A stretch of DNA of 64,000 nucleotides, from assembly GCA_017871115.1 (NCBI GenBank), contig JAFCIZ010000002.1, positions 372,001 to 436,000 on the forward strand, in the 5' to 3' direction. This stretch comes from Cunninghamella blakesleeana. Taxonomy: Eukaryota; Mucoromycota; Mucoromycetes; Mucorales; Cunninghamellaceae. Positions within the stretch are counted from its first letter, which is position 1. Each line of letters begins with the position of its first letter. The notes below the pieces were generated by a model, which was not told the origin of the DNA, searched no databases, and saw only the letters and a program-made list of their open reading frames with translations. A program made the position numbers and the translations under genes. Below are positions 15,855 through 27,867 of the stretch, piece by piece.

Positions 15855-16790
15855 AAAAAGAAAGAAAGAAAAGGGCAAAATTGATCAGGAAAAACATTGA
15901 TATATATTAACATAATTAATTATATATCTAAATAATTAATTTATTTTATTATTATTATTATTGTTGTTGTTGTTGTTATTTTTATTATTACTATTATTAT
16001 CATTATTATTATTTGGAATAAAAAGTAGTATGTTTATTATGATATCATATTTTAAACAATAAGGTCACATGATAATAAGAACTAAAATAAAAGTTTTTTT
16101 TTTGAAAAGCTTATTTTTTTTTTTTCGGTAATGTGCTTTATTTTATCGTATAAAAAAAGTCTATTTTTTATTTTATTTGGTAAGGTAATGATGATTTATT
16201 GACTCATTACATCCAAAAAAAAAAAAAAGATATTTTTTAGTCATTATATCATTATATTTTTATTTTATTTTTTTATAAACTACCTTTGTATTTCGTTACA
16301 CTAAAAAGACTATCTTTGCAGCATTTTTTTTAATAGATTGAGATCTTTATATTATTATTCTTGACTGAAGCATAACAATAAAAATAAATATTATATAAAT
16401 ATAATATTCATATATATATATATATATATATAATATTCATATATTTATATACGGTTTATACTAAATTAGGGTTTAGTTCAATTATATGGAATCGATTCAA
16501 TATAGCTGATGTCAATCAATGCAAAATAGATAGGCAAGTTATTTTATTATTTACTATACATAAAGATAAAAAAAATCGGAAATTGAATTATTTTTGTGCA
16601 TTTTTTTTCTATATATTAAAAAAAATTCATACTAAACCTTTTTTTCTTTCACTTTCCATTTTTATTAATACATCCTATTTATTTATTTTTATTTTCTCTT
16701 TTTTATTTCTTTTTTCTCTTTCTTTCTTTTCTTCTTCTTTTCTTTTTTTCTTTCTCTCTTCTTCTTTATTTTTTTTTCCATATTCATTCA
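15855..16790. other. Intergenic region between ATG13 and RhoGAP gene
   Basis: A TTA/TTG trinucleotide stretch (15945-16015) and several poly-A/T runs lie in the ATG13 3' region. A TA-repeat flanked by copies of AATATTCATAT occurs near 16400-16445. A long T/C-rich tract (16660-16785) leads directly to the RhoGAP start codon and looks like a promoter or leader pyrimidine tract. Confidence 0.5.
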
Positions 16791-19487
16791 ATGGACAGAA
16801 CACCATCACTTAAAAAAAGAAAATCGTTTCGTGGTTGGATCAAAAGAGTAACAACACCTAAAGTATCTCCTGCCAAAGTGGCTGACAGTAAACAAGGTAT
16901 GAATCAATCATACTATTGATTTTTAAAACATATATATATATATTTATATATATATTAAAAAAAAGAAAAGATATAATGAATAAACTAAAACGACACGACT
17001 TTTACTATTTATAAAGACGAATAACAATAATAATGTTAATATTAATGATAACTGTATTTTTATTTTTTTATTTTTCTGAGGTTAGGTAAAGCAGTTTTTG
17101 GAGTACCGCTGGTAGCGTCTATTTCTTATGCACGGGCAACAATAGGTTATCAAGATGCAGAACAAATCAATCATCAAAGAGCAGCAGCTATTCCTATCAT
17201 TGTGGCAAAATGTGGTTCTTATCTTAAACGAAATGGTAAAAAAAAAAAAAAAAAAAGAGGGAAAGGAAAGGGCTAGATTTATTCTTATTGTTTTATCTAC
17301 TGTTTTTATTTATTTATAAAAAAAAGAAATATTTCTCCCATCTCATTAAAAATAATAATAATTGTAATAAATAAGGTTATACAAAATTGTTATATATAAA
17401 TAATTTACTAATATATTGTTATGATAATTACTATTATTATTATTTTATTTTATCAGGCTTAGAAACAATTGGGATATTTAGATTATCTGGCAGTGCAAAA
17501 AGAGTAAATAATCTTCAGCATATATTTGATTCATTGGATGACTCATATGGATTACATCATAATTGGGAAGGGTATTCTATCCATGATGTTGGGAGTGTAT
17601 TAAGAAGATATTTTTTACAGTTACCAGACCCTGTTATTCCATTTGATTTTTATAAAAAATTTAGAGATGTAATGAGTAAGTAAATAAATACTCTGTAATT
17701 TATTTATTCATTCACGCGGTACTAACAAGCAAGAGACTAACATAAAATACATATCTTTATCTTTATTCTTTTTTATAGACGATTCTATGTATGATAAAGT
17801 GGAACAACGAATAGATGCTTTTCAGTCGTTAATCTGTCAATTACCTACACCCCACCAACATTTGTTACTTTATGTATTAGATTTATTACGTCTTTTTGCT
17901 TCCAATGCCTCAGTTACTCGTATGGATGCCTCCAATCTTGCTGCTGTTTTTACACCTGGTTTATTACATCACCCTTCACATAATTCACCTATTGAATATA
18001 AAATCTCACAACGGGTTATTGAATTTTTAATTGAATTCCAATCACTTTTTACAATGGATTTACTTGTAGATATACCTTTAAAGCCAATTGACCCTGATGA
18101 AGCACTTGTATCACCTAATATTCACCATCATTCTAAAAAAAAAATCAATCGAAGAAAAACAGAATCGGATGCACCATCACCCTCAACCTCAACTTCACTT
18201 GATTCTATTTCAAGCCCTCTTTCTGCAAAGTCTGAACCTTCTTCTTTCCTTCCACCACCACCTGTACCAACTTTACCACCTCATTTACAAACATTTAATA
18301 AACTATCACCTGCTTATATACCTCAATCCATTTCTAATGAACAACAACTAAATATCATTTCTGATTCCCCAATTACTTATCGAGATCATCGTGATAGTCA
18401 AAGTATCATTTCAGATGATGACAATATACCAACACCAAGGCCTAGTTCACCTATTCATAAAAAACACTCCTTCTTCTTTGATCAATACATATCAAAACTA
18501 AAAATAAATTACTATAATTATATAAATAATGGGTCATGTAAGTTTTGTATATAAAATATAATTAGATTAATAATAATAATAATAATAATATATTAATTTT
18601 TCATTTTTTCATTTAATTTAATTTATTTTAACTTTTTAGATTTATTTAATCCTGGAAGATTAATTTGGTATACAATGGTTAGCATTATTACAGGCGCATT
18701 TATATATGAAGGCTACAAAACATATCAATATGTATTCATTCTTGAACCTTATCTATTTTTCATTGGCTTCCTTTTATATACATATTTATTTATTTATGGC
18801 ATCAATCTATCTGAGAATAATTTAAATGATAATCAACTATCCACCTCCTCTAATTCACCATCATTACATCGTCATGATACATCCCAAAAAAATAAAATAA
18901 TAGAAGTAAATAATAATAATAAAGAAGAAGAAGAATTAAAACCATATCAATTAAACGATCAGTATTCCACCACCTCCTTACCACCTTCACCTACCCCATC
19001 TTCACCAGGTAGAGATGATGTAGATAATGATGGATATTCCTTGTTTGATGATATCTCAATATTAGATGATCAAGCAACAGAAGAAGCCATGATGAAAGAT
19101 GAAACCATTATGGCCAATTGGCAAAATTTAATTACAAGAGCATGGCGTGCTTCACCAGATGATATTCATAATCAACAACAACAACAGCTTTATCCCGCTT
19201 TAGGAAATGATAAAAATGATTCAATGATAATGGCAGATGATCGTGCTTCAGTATTAAGTATGTCAAGTCGATTCAATGATGATATACATTATAGTGAGGA
19301 AGAGGACGATGAAGAGGACGATGAGTTATCAGCAATGGATGATGAAGAATTGCAATTACTATGGACTCGTTATGAACAATTTAAGAAAGATGAACAATTG
19401 GCTGAACAATTACAAAAAGAAGAACATATCCGAAGTATGGAAATTCAACAAAAACGAGATCGAGCTAACCCTTTTGTTATTCAATGA
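16791..19487 (+). CDS. Sac7/Bag7-type RhoGAP with C-terminal membrane segments
   Basis: GTPase-activating protein for Rho-family GTPases, expected to act in wall and actin control. Exons: 16791-16896, 17086-17235, 17457-17675, 17779-18537, 18640-19487, giving 693 residues. The RhoGAP domain (about residues 40-240) opens FGVPLVASISYA, as in yeast Sac7/Bag7. It carries the arginine finger in GIFRLSGSAKRV, then LRRYFLQLPDPVIP, and ANLAAVFTPGLL-type residues. After a Pro/Ser-rich linker, the last exon encodes LFNPGRLIWYTMVSIITGAF and a second hydrophobic stretch (about residues 550-595), then an acidic tail ending NPFVIQ. Two probable transmembrane segments are unusual for this class and suggest membrane anchoring. 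The joining splice (18537/18640) keeps frame. Confidence 0.85.
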
Positions 19488-19565
19488 AATAATATGTATA
19501 TATATAAATGTATATGAAAATAAAATGATTTAAAATAAAAAAAACAAAACATAAAAAGAGACTAA

Positions 19566-19603
<38 letters not shown>

Positions 19604-20225
19604 CAATAATAATAATAATAAAATATGAATTGGTTTTATATTTCACTTAATCTTTATATTAAATGATTTTATTATTATTATTATTGTCATTATTATTATT
19701 ATTATTATTATTAATATAATTATATACATATACTTTTTTATATATATTTGCTCCTATATTATATTATATTGTATCATGATTTGTTTCATAAAAGAATAAA
19801 AATAAAAATAATGATCATCTTATTCCCCTCCTTATATTATATTATGCTTATGATTTACTGAAAAAAGTAATGTTTTACAACACTTTTACCTCTCCTATGT
19901 TTATATTAGGAGTATATCTATTTGCACTATCAAAAATAAAGTAGTAAAATTACAGAAAATATGTTTATTAAATATTTTATATTCACTCCATCCTTAAATA
20001 ATCTAAACCCGAACCATCAAAAACTTTATTATTTTACTTTTACATTTTATTTTATTTATATTTTGGTTTCTCTTCTTTTTCTTTTCTTTTTCGTTTTTTT
20101 TATTTTTTACCTTATTTTCTTTACAATAACTTATTCCCCTTCCATTCTTTTTATTTTTTATTTCAATTTCTTAGAAATAATATTATCCATTCCATTCCTT
20201 TATATAAAATAATCAACTATCCAAT
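19488..20225. other. Intergenic region with inverted AAT microsatellite
   Basis: 3' region of the RhoGAP gene. It contains the AAT/ATT inverted repeat listed separately, then AT-rich sequence and a T-rich tract (20030-20210) just before the next start codon. Confidence 0.6.
19577..19713. repeat. Perfect inverted repeat of interrupted AAT microsatellite
   Basis: Left arm 19577-19624 is a run of AAT units broken once by TGAC; right arm 19666-19713 is its exact reverse complement, including the mirrored GTCA interruption and the flanking AAAAT/ATTTT. About 41 nt separate the arms. The transcript of the RhoGAP 3' region could fold into a ~48 bp hairpin. Confidence 0.85.
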
Positions 20226-21270
20226 ATGAAGCTTAATTTATATCTTTTATTATTAACATTAATGGTTTTAATGATGGTAACTGATGCGCTTTCACTTGGT
20301 ATGTAAAAATAAAAAAAAATAAATTTTTTTTGATCATCATTATCATCCAAAATAAGAAATTAATTTCATTACACATATATATCATTTATTTATATATTTA
20401 TTTAGATAAAAGAGGTGAAGATGAACCTGATGAAGAAGAACCTGATGAAGAAGAAGGTAGACCTTCCGTTCCGCAACCACCCAAAGCAGCTCCTCCTCCT
20501 CCTCCACCAGTTCATAAGCAAGCCCCTCCTCCCCCTCCTCCCCCTCCTACTCATAATACAGTAAGTCCAATTCCTCCTCCTCCCACTACTACTATAACTA
20601 AACCTTCTCCCTCTCCTATTAATAATAATGATAATGATAATGATAAAAAACCTTCCCCTAATCCCCCTAATCCCCCTTCTCCTAAACATTCTGAAAAAGA
20701 GGTACAAAAAGATAAAAATGTAAAAGTAGATCATGATCATGATCCTAAAAAAGTTATCACTTCTCTTAATCATGTTGGTGAAAATATTAATTATATACAT
20801 AAAAAAAAAAAAAGAAAAAGAATCATATATCTATCTATCTATAATTACTGTTATTTGGAAGATCAAAAGTAATAATCATCATTATTTTCATATTTATATT
20901 ATATAGGTAAATCCTGCACCAACTTCAACCATCGCTCCTCCTGCTGTTACAACTAATCCTGTATCTGGTTATTCTTATTATACTTATACTACCACTAGTA
21001 CCTTTAATTATTATTCTTATCCAACTTCATCAGGTAAAAAATAAAATAAAATAATAGAAGAAAGAGAAGTTTTTATATTGTATTTATATTCATTATAACT
21101 GTTTGATCATTATAAATAAATAAATAGATACATCAGCCAGCCCTACCGCTTCTCCTACAACTGATTCTAACGATCCTCCACCAATTGGTATCGCTTCTAG
21201 TGCATACAAAATACCAATCGATATCATGACTATGATTTGTTCAGTAGTAGTTTCTTTTTTTTTCTTTTAA
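20226..21270 (+). CDS. Proline-rich secreted protein with GPI-type tail
   Basis: Unidentified cell-surface protein. Exons: 20226-20298, 20406-20701, 20907-21033, 21128-21270, giving 212 residues. Residues 1-22 form a signal peptide (MKLNLYLLLLTLMVLMMVT then DALS). A D/E-rich stretch, a KR pair and poly-proline blocks with Asn/Asp/Lys segments follow, then a Tyr/Thr/Ser-rich part (GYSYYTYTTTSTFNYYSY). The C-terminus ends in a hydrophobic run after small residues (SSAYKIPIDIMTMICSVVVS then FFFF), consistent with a GPI-attachment signal. The donor of intron 2 is uncertain; GAG|GTACAA was chosen because it closes the frame. A wall or plasma-membrane location is inferred. Confidence 0.65.
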
Positions 21271-22508
21271 TTTAATAATTCATATCCTCTTTATTTGCTC
21301 TTTTTTTATATTTTTATTATAATCATTATTTTATTATCATTTTATTATCATTCTATTCCATATTTATATTTTTTTTATTGTCGACTATTAATTATTACTT
21401 TATTTTTTTTTGCATCTAACGATCCCTTCTTGTTATATTTACAAATATAAAAAAATCCATTTATTTATTTATTTATTAGATTATATTAAAAAATAAAAGA
21501 TAAAAAAAAATAATACATAGGAAAAAAAAAAAAAAAAAAAAAAATAGAGTGGCAAGCGCTAGCGAAAATACTAGACGTACAGGCAAAAACGTACGAAATA
21601 CCAGGATAAATGGTATCATTATATTAATCATATACTTTACAATATAATATTATTGATATATCAAAAATTATAATTAAATAATAAATATAATAATAAGGAA
21701 ATATAATACTTCTCCTTATTTTTATTATAAAAAATAAAAATATTAAAAGTATATAGAAAAATTGAAAATATCTACACTTTTTCTATTTTTCTTTTAAATA
21801 TTATAATAGTACTTAAATTATCTAATTTTAAGCTGTATATGCTTATTTGATCTATTTTTATGTTCTTAACCGTGTATATTTCTCAAAGTACCTGATTTGT
21901 TACTACCTTGGTTTATACTACAAACCATACTTGGTTAATTGTACACACAAAGTAATAATAAATTATATAAAGCTGCTTATTTTATTTTAATATAGTTATT
22001 GATATTACCTTTTTTTTTTTTTTAAAAAAAAAAAAAATATCCATCTAATATAGGGTAAAATAAACTGTATAGGTTCATGGTTATGATTTTTCGTTCAATC
22101 CAATTTCGAAATAAAAGTATCCAGTTTGATGCTGGCAATATATTAGTGAAATACCTATCAATGGGAAATGTCTGTCTATTAATCATATAAATGAAACATT
22201 TTATGGTATATAATGTCAGTCGATGCCATTTTTATAAAAATATGCAGCATTTTATTTAAACAGGCTGATTTTTATTTTATATTTTCCATGCGTTTTGAAA
22301 AAATCAAAGTAAATCAACATGCTTTAATTTTTCTTAGTGAAAAACGGCGTTTTAATTTTTTTTAACTTATATGCTTGCAAAAAAAATAAATTCTTTTTTT
22401 TTCTTCTTCCTTCTATTTTTTATTATTATTATTCTTATTTATATGTATAAATATATGCATTATAATTAAATAAAATTTTGATAGAAAAATAGATACACAA
22501 CTATAAAT
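21271..22508. other. Gene-poor region upstream of AIM25
   Basis: AT-rich, with an A-run of about 24 near 21520-21544 followed by a more GC-rich patch (21545-21615) containing the palindrome GCGCTAGCG. At 22083-22190 a 35-codon plus-strand frame (MIFRSIQFRNKSIQFDAGN and onward) runs into a TAA, then continues in the same frame from ATG 22191 (MKHFMVYNVSRCHFYKNMQ). It could be a gene relic, but nothing supports a function. The AIM25 promoter lies at the right end. Confidence 0.35.
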
Positions 22509-23115
22509 ATGAATGTGAATAAACTAAGTAGATTGTTGAACAATACACTTATTAGACAAAGTCGTTTTAAAAATTATAATAATGGTTATTTACACGCAAC
22601 GCAATTGGTAAAATATTCCTCACTTCGTAATGCACGCCAATTAGGTAACAATAGATTAATAATCAATACATGATCAAAGACTATATTATTATTATTATTA
22701 TCTTTATAAAAATATTTAATATTAATATATGTAATTTATTTATTTATATATAGGACCTCGTAGTAGACGTATTTTACAACATCACGAAAAAAATAAACCA
22801 GCTTATCAGGAGGTGCTTCATAATAATACGGATCAACAAAATCATAATATCAACAGCGGTCATAATATTAATAATACTACTGCTACTACCTTAGTTCAAG
22901 AAGAGAATCCTCACTTTGCTTCAGAACCTAGCCAAGTCCCCGTAAATATTCCCCAAGATCCCAATGCTGTAGTAACTTCTAGCTACCCTGGAGCAGTAAC
23001 ATTATCTCAACCAGCTATTGTTATCGGCAGAGAATTGGAAATGATGAATGTTTTTTTGGTAAATACAATAAAATAAAAATAAATTAGAGAAAATATAATC
23101 ATCATTGATTTACTA

Positions 23116-23154
<39 letters not shown>

Positions 23155-23980
23155 GGATATGAACAAGCAAATAAATATAAAATTATGGATCCAAATGGTC
23201 AACCTATTGGGTTCATTGCAGAAGAAGAGGGATTTGCCAAGTCAATTAGTAGACAATTTTTAAGAACACATCGTCGTATGAATGCTACCATTATGGATGC
23301 CAATGGAAACGTTATTTTTAAAATCGTAAGACCTTTTTCTTGGATCAATAGCCGTATCTTTATTTATACAGTAGATGATGAATTAATTGGGGAAGTACAA
23401 CAAAGGTGGCATTTACTTCGTAGAAAATATGATTTATTCGTTGGGTAAATACCTGTAGGCATAAGCATATATATATACTATGTTGTTTTATTTTATTTAG
23501 TTTTACTAATTTAAATATGCATTATCGTCACTTTATATATATCTAGAAATAATCAATTTGCGACGATTGACACACCATTTTTAGGTTGGGATTTTAATCT
23601 TACAGATGAATCGGGTAAACCAATTGGTAATGTTAGTAGAAACTTTGTTGGTTTTGCACGTGAAGTAAGTGATATAAATATGTATATATATATATATATA
23701 TGAGAAGGCGTGTATAAGTGAGTATGTGTATTGAAGAGTATTATTTTGTTTTACTTTATTTTTATGACGCGGTGTATGATTAGATCTTCACTGATACTGG
23801 TGAATATGTATTAAGAATGGATGCTGTAGAGGAAAGCTCAGGATTAACTTTGGATCAACGCTCAGTCATGCTTGCAACTGCTGTATCAATCGATTTTGAT
23901 TACTTTTCAAGACATTCTAGTCATGGGTAAGTTAATATAGAAATATTTATATATCTATAAAATTATATATAACATAAAAT

Positions 23981-24022
<42 letters not shown>

Positions 24023-24336
24023 ACTTATTTATTCACTTTTCTTTTTTCCTTTTTATTTATAATTATAATAGTGGTGGTGGTTTCTTACCTATTCCTTTCT
24101 TTGGTGGAGGGTCCTATGAAAATGAACCAAAGGACAGTAATGAAAATAATGGTAGCCAATCTAGTGGTGGTGATGGAAATATAAATCCTTCTCCTTATGG
24201 TCAACAACCACCTTCACAACCTCAAACTAATGAATATGGTGATGAATGGATGAGTGATGAGGAAGCCGGTGTATCTTCACCTGATGATGATAATTGGATG
24301 GGTACTTTAAGCGAATTCTTTAAACCCCCAGAATAA
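22509..24336 (+). CDS. AIM25: Mitochondrial phospholipid scramblase-family protein
   Basis: Member of the PLSCR/LURP-like family, orthologous in form to yeast Aim25 and resembling mitochondrial PLSCR3. Exons: 22509-22644, 22754-23058, 23155-23444, 23547-23664, 23784-23926, 24072-24336, giving 418 residues. The N-terminus MNVNKLSRLLNNTLIRQSRF, with many Arg and no acid, looks like a mitochondrial presequence. After an Asn/Gln-rich linker the scramblase barrel reads YEQANKYKIMDPNGQPIGFI, FLRTHRRMNATIMDANGNVI, FSWINSRIFIY, and VGFAREIFTDTGEYVLRMD. The C-terminal extension is Gly/Asn/Gln/Pro-rich and acidic. All splice phases close. It converges on mago, about 300 bp away. Whether it scrambles lipids is unproven for this subfamily. 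Confidence 0.9.
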
Positions 24337-24634
24337 ATATACTTTTTTTGTAACTTTCCAAAATATTTCATTTTTTTACAAAAACATAATCATAATCATT
24401 CTATTATTATAATAATTCATTGCACGTTCATTTTATTAATAAAGCTGCTTCAAAATAATTTTTTCATTTTATCTAATAAAGCTGTTTCAAAATAATTTTT
24501 TCGTTTTATTCAAAAAAAAAAAGATTAATAATTTTCCAATATAATGATAATTCATTGTAAATTTCATTCTATCTAATAGAATTGCATCAAAACTTGGTTT
24601 ATAAAAAATTCATTTTTATTCTTCTAAAAAACAA

Positions 24635-25655
24635 TTAGTTGATAGGTTTAATCTATTAAAAGATAAGAATAAAAAAAAAGATGGGCGTAATTTAGTTATT
24701 ATGCAAAAAAATAAATAAATATATTGTTTTTTACACATGATTACTCTTTTTTTTTTAAAAAAAAATTACCTTAAAATTCAAATTGATGAGAGAAAAAACA
24801 AATGCTTTAAGATCTTGAATCAAATAATAAAAGGTACGTAAACCATCCGGATCTTGAGTTTGTTGTACTTCTGCTAATGATCCTAATTTAGAGGTCTAGT
24901 AATAATAAAAAAATAAATTCAATCATGTTTTTTCTTTCTAAAAATATAAAAGCTTTATATACTTACTTCAAAGGATATATGATCATTGCCAACACGAACT
25001 TCTAATTCTTGACTACCGACTACATTTTTTGTTGGCCATTTAGAATCATCTTGTCTATCATAAAATGATATGTGTATATATTAATACATCATTTTATTTA
25101 TTTTCATATTTTATTTATTTTTTATTTTACCCCATGATTTGACTTTCTTCAACTATACGTTTTAATTCTTCGATAACAGCTTGACTTACAAACACTAACA
25201 TAGTAATAATAATGTTTTTTAAAACAAGGATATATATATATATATAATTAATTTTATCATTATCAAATAACAAATAAGACGTGTTGGTACTTATATATAT
25301 AAATATTGATATATTAGTCTATATATATCTTTACTTTCTTTTTTAATTAAACTATCGTTTCTATAATTGGAATTGTTGGCATATCGGCAAAGACCATCGT
25401 GTCTAAATTCAAATTCTAAAAATTCATGCCCGTAACGTCCTTTATGGCCAGAACTATAATATATAAAATATGTCATTTAGTATTCTTTTTATTGATCATG
25501 TACGTGTATTATAAGTATATATGTATTAAATAGAGTGAAATAAAATAAAACATAGATCTAAATAGATGTATATTATAAACATAAAAGAATAATGAAAGAA
25601 AAAAGATTGTTTTTAACACTTACTAGTAGCGTATATAAAAATCTTCGTTTGACAT
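24635..25655 (-). CDS. mago: Mago nashi, exon-junction-complex core subunit
   Basis: Mago forms a heterodimer with Y14 and locks eIF4A3 on spliced mRNA in the exon junction complex. Exons: 25655-25624, 25453-25335, 25194-25131, 25054-24967, 24895-24770, 24652-24635, giving 148 residues, the standard length. The start [11 protein letters not shown], then [47 protein letters not shown] and [20 protein letters not shown] are near-diagnostic. The last exon is only 18 nt and supplies IKPIN plus the stop, matching the conserved ending FKIKPI. If the last intron is retained, the protein would end KVIFF instead. It shares a short divergent promoter with psuG. Confidence 0.95.
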
Positions 25656-25845
25656 TATATGTATATATTTATATTAAATATTAATCAAAAGGTTTAAATA
25701 AAAAATGAAAAGAAAAAATGAAAGAGGGAAGAGAAAAAGATTTCCCAATTTGAAATTTTTTTAAATTCCAAAAATATTTAAGAGCAGCCTCCAGAACGTC
25801 ACTAATTTCTATCCTTCTCTTTCATTTTTTCATTTTTTAAAAAAA
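25656..25845. promoter_or_regulatory. Bidirectional mago/psuG promoter
   Basis: Only 190 bp separate the start codons of two divergent genes, so both promoters must lie here. The psuG side has a T/C-rich stretch (25800-25840) just before the ATG. Confidence 0.6.
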
Positions 25846-26723
25846 ATGGTTTTCAATACTTTATTGCAACGACGTTTTTTTCACTCACTTCCAAGTGCTT
25901 CTAATTTTATTATTCCACCCGCTATTAAAAAAGCATTACAAAATGGAGGACCAGTTGTTGCTTTAGAATCAACTATTATAAGTCATGGTATATATTCTAT
26001 TAAAAATAACAATAAAAAAAGGCTAGTATGGAATATATATATAAATGTTTATGCAAAAAATAATAATAGTAATATATCACAATAACCCCTTTTTTTTCTT
26101 TATTATTTTATTATTTCTTACTATTCCTTATACTAAACAAGGTATGCCCTATCCAAAAAATGTTGAAACTGCAAAACAAGTTGAAAATATTATTCGTGAT
26201 CAAGGCGCTATTCCTGCCACCATTGCTATATTAAATGGAAAGGTACATATTGGTTTAGAAGAAGAGAAATTAGATGAATTAGGTAGATTGGGGCATCAGG
26301 CGGTAAAAGCTTCCCGACGCGATTTAGCTACTGTCATAGCTCAAAAACAAGCTGGTGCAACAACTGTAGCTAGTACCATGATCTTGGCTAGAAGAGCAGG
26401 AATTCCTGTTTTTGTTACTGGTGGGATTGGTGGTGTCCATAGAGGGGCTGACCAATGTAAGAAAAAGAAAAAGAAAAAGAAGTAATTGATGATGCTTTTT
26501 TAATACGACTATTATTATTATTATTATCATTGTTTGGTTTTATGGACTAATCAATTAATGATTTGATTGACTGATTTTATTGTTATTATTATTTTAAGCT
26601 TTTGATATTAGTGCTGATTTAACCGAACTTGGAAAAACACCTGTAGCTGTAGTCTGTGCTGGTGTTAAAAGTATTCTTGATATCGAAAAAACTTTGGAAG
26701 TGTTAGTAAGTAATTATATATAA

Positions 26724-26772
<49 letters not shown>

Positions 26773-27644
26773 TTTGGCATTCACTAATTTATTAATATTA
26801 TTATTTATTATTTATTATTTATTATTTATTATTTATTATTATACAGGAAACACAAGGTGTGACAGTAGCTACCATTGGCGAAAGTAAAAGATTCCCCGCT
26901 TTTTATACTCCAGACAGTGGATTTAATGTAAGATATAAATATACAATGAAAAGACTTTTTTTATTTTTTATTTTCTATGGGTAATTAAATCAATTTCTAT
27001 ACATATTATTTTAGAGCCCAAATCAAATAAAAGATATCTCAACAGCTGCTCGTACTATTTGTAAGTTTAAAATTTAGATATTTATATATAAACATAATCT
27101 ATATTTAAATTTTTACAATTTTTATTATTCTGTTTATTATTATGTTATTTATATTAACAGTGGCCAATCATGATCTTGATCTACAGAGCGGAATAGTATT
27201 TGCTGTACCCATTCCTGATAAGGATGCTGCTAATGCTCAAGCTATTCAAGATGCTATTAACACTGCCGTTCAAGAAGCAAGGTGATATATCTACATTAAT
27301 TTTTATATATTAATTTATATACGTATTAACCATATCCTTTCTTTATACTTATATATATATATGTATTCATTACATAGAAATAATGGCATCCGAGGAAAAG
27401 AAGAAACACCATTTTTATTAAAACGTATCTCGGAATTAACTCAAGGAAAATCATTAGATGCTAGTAAGAGTGAAAAAAATGAGATGATAAACATAAATGT
27501 AAATATAGATTGTAATAGATATATTAATATCATCATTTTTTTTTTTTTTTAAAAAAAAAAGATATTGCCTTAGTAAAGAATAATGCAAAGATTGGTGGGC
27601 AAATTGCTGTAGAATTATCTAAATTAAAATTATCTCGTGTATAA
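25846..27644 (+). CDS. psuG: Pseudouridine-5'-phosphate glycosidase
   Basis: Cleaves the C-C glycosidic bond of pseudouridine 5'-phosphate to uracil and ribose-5-phosphate in pseudouridine breakdown. Exons: 25846-25987, 26142-26456, 26599-26705, 26847-26927, 27015-27060, 27161-27281, 27378-27463, 27562-27644, giving 326 residues. Motifs: [89 protein letters not shown]. Residues 1-25 ([19 protein letters not shown]) look like a mitochondrial presequence. The protein ends right after the glycosidase domain; the PsuK kinase domain fused in many eukaryotic homologues is absent. Exon 2 contains an Arg-rich coding core and ends GADQ, continued by SFDIS. Confidence 0.93.
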
Positions 27645-27867
27645 ATAGATTCACCCTCACATTCATTACCTAACTTAAATAAATATACATATATATGAAT
27701 AGTTTATTCATTGTGAACACCCCAAAAACAACAACTTTATGTTTGCTTTTATAATAATGAAGAACAGCTCTACTCATATGTTTCATTCGAAATATAACTA
27801 ATATGAGCGCTTCTGTTTATATATCTGGTGCAAATATTAAAAGATAATATATTATTTTCTTTTCTTT

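Noticed and set aside
20402..20800. 132-codon Arg-rich minus-strand frame
   Set aside because: It is the antisense of the poly-proline exon of the secreted protein; the Arg/Ile runs are just complements of Pro and Asp/Asn codons.
24430..24510. Short direct repeat (TAATAAAGCTG.TTCAAAATAATTTTTTC) after AIM25
   Set aside because: A simple two-copy duplication of ~40 bp in a 3' region with no structure suggesting a mobile or regulatory element.
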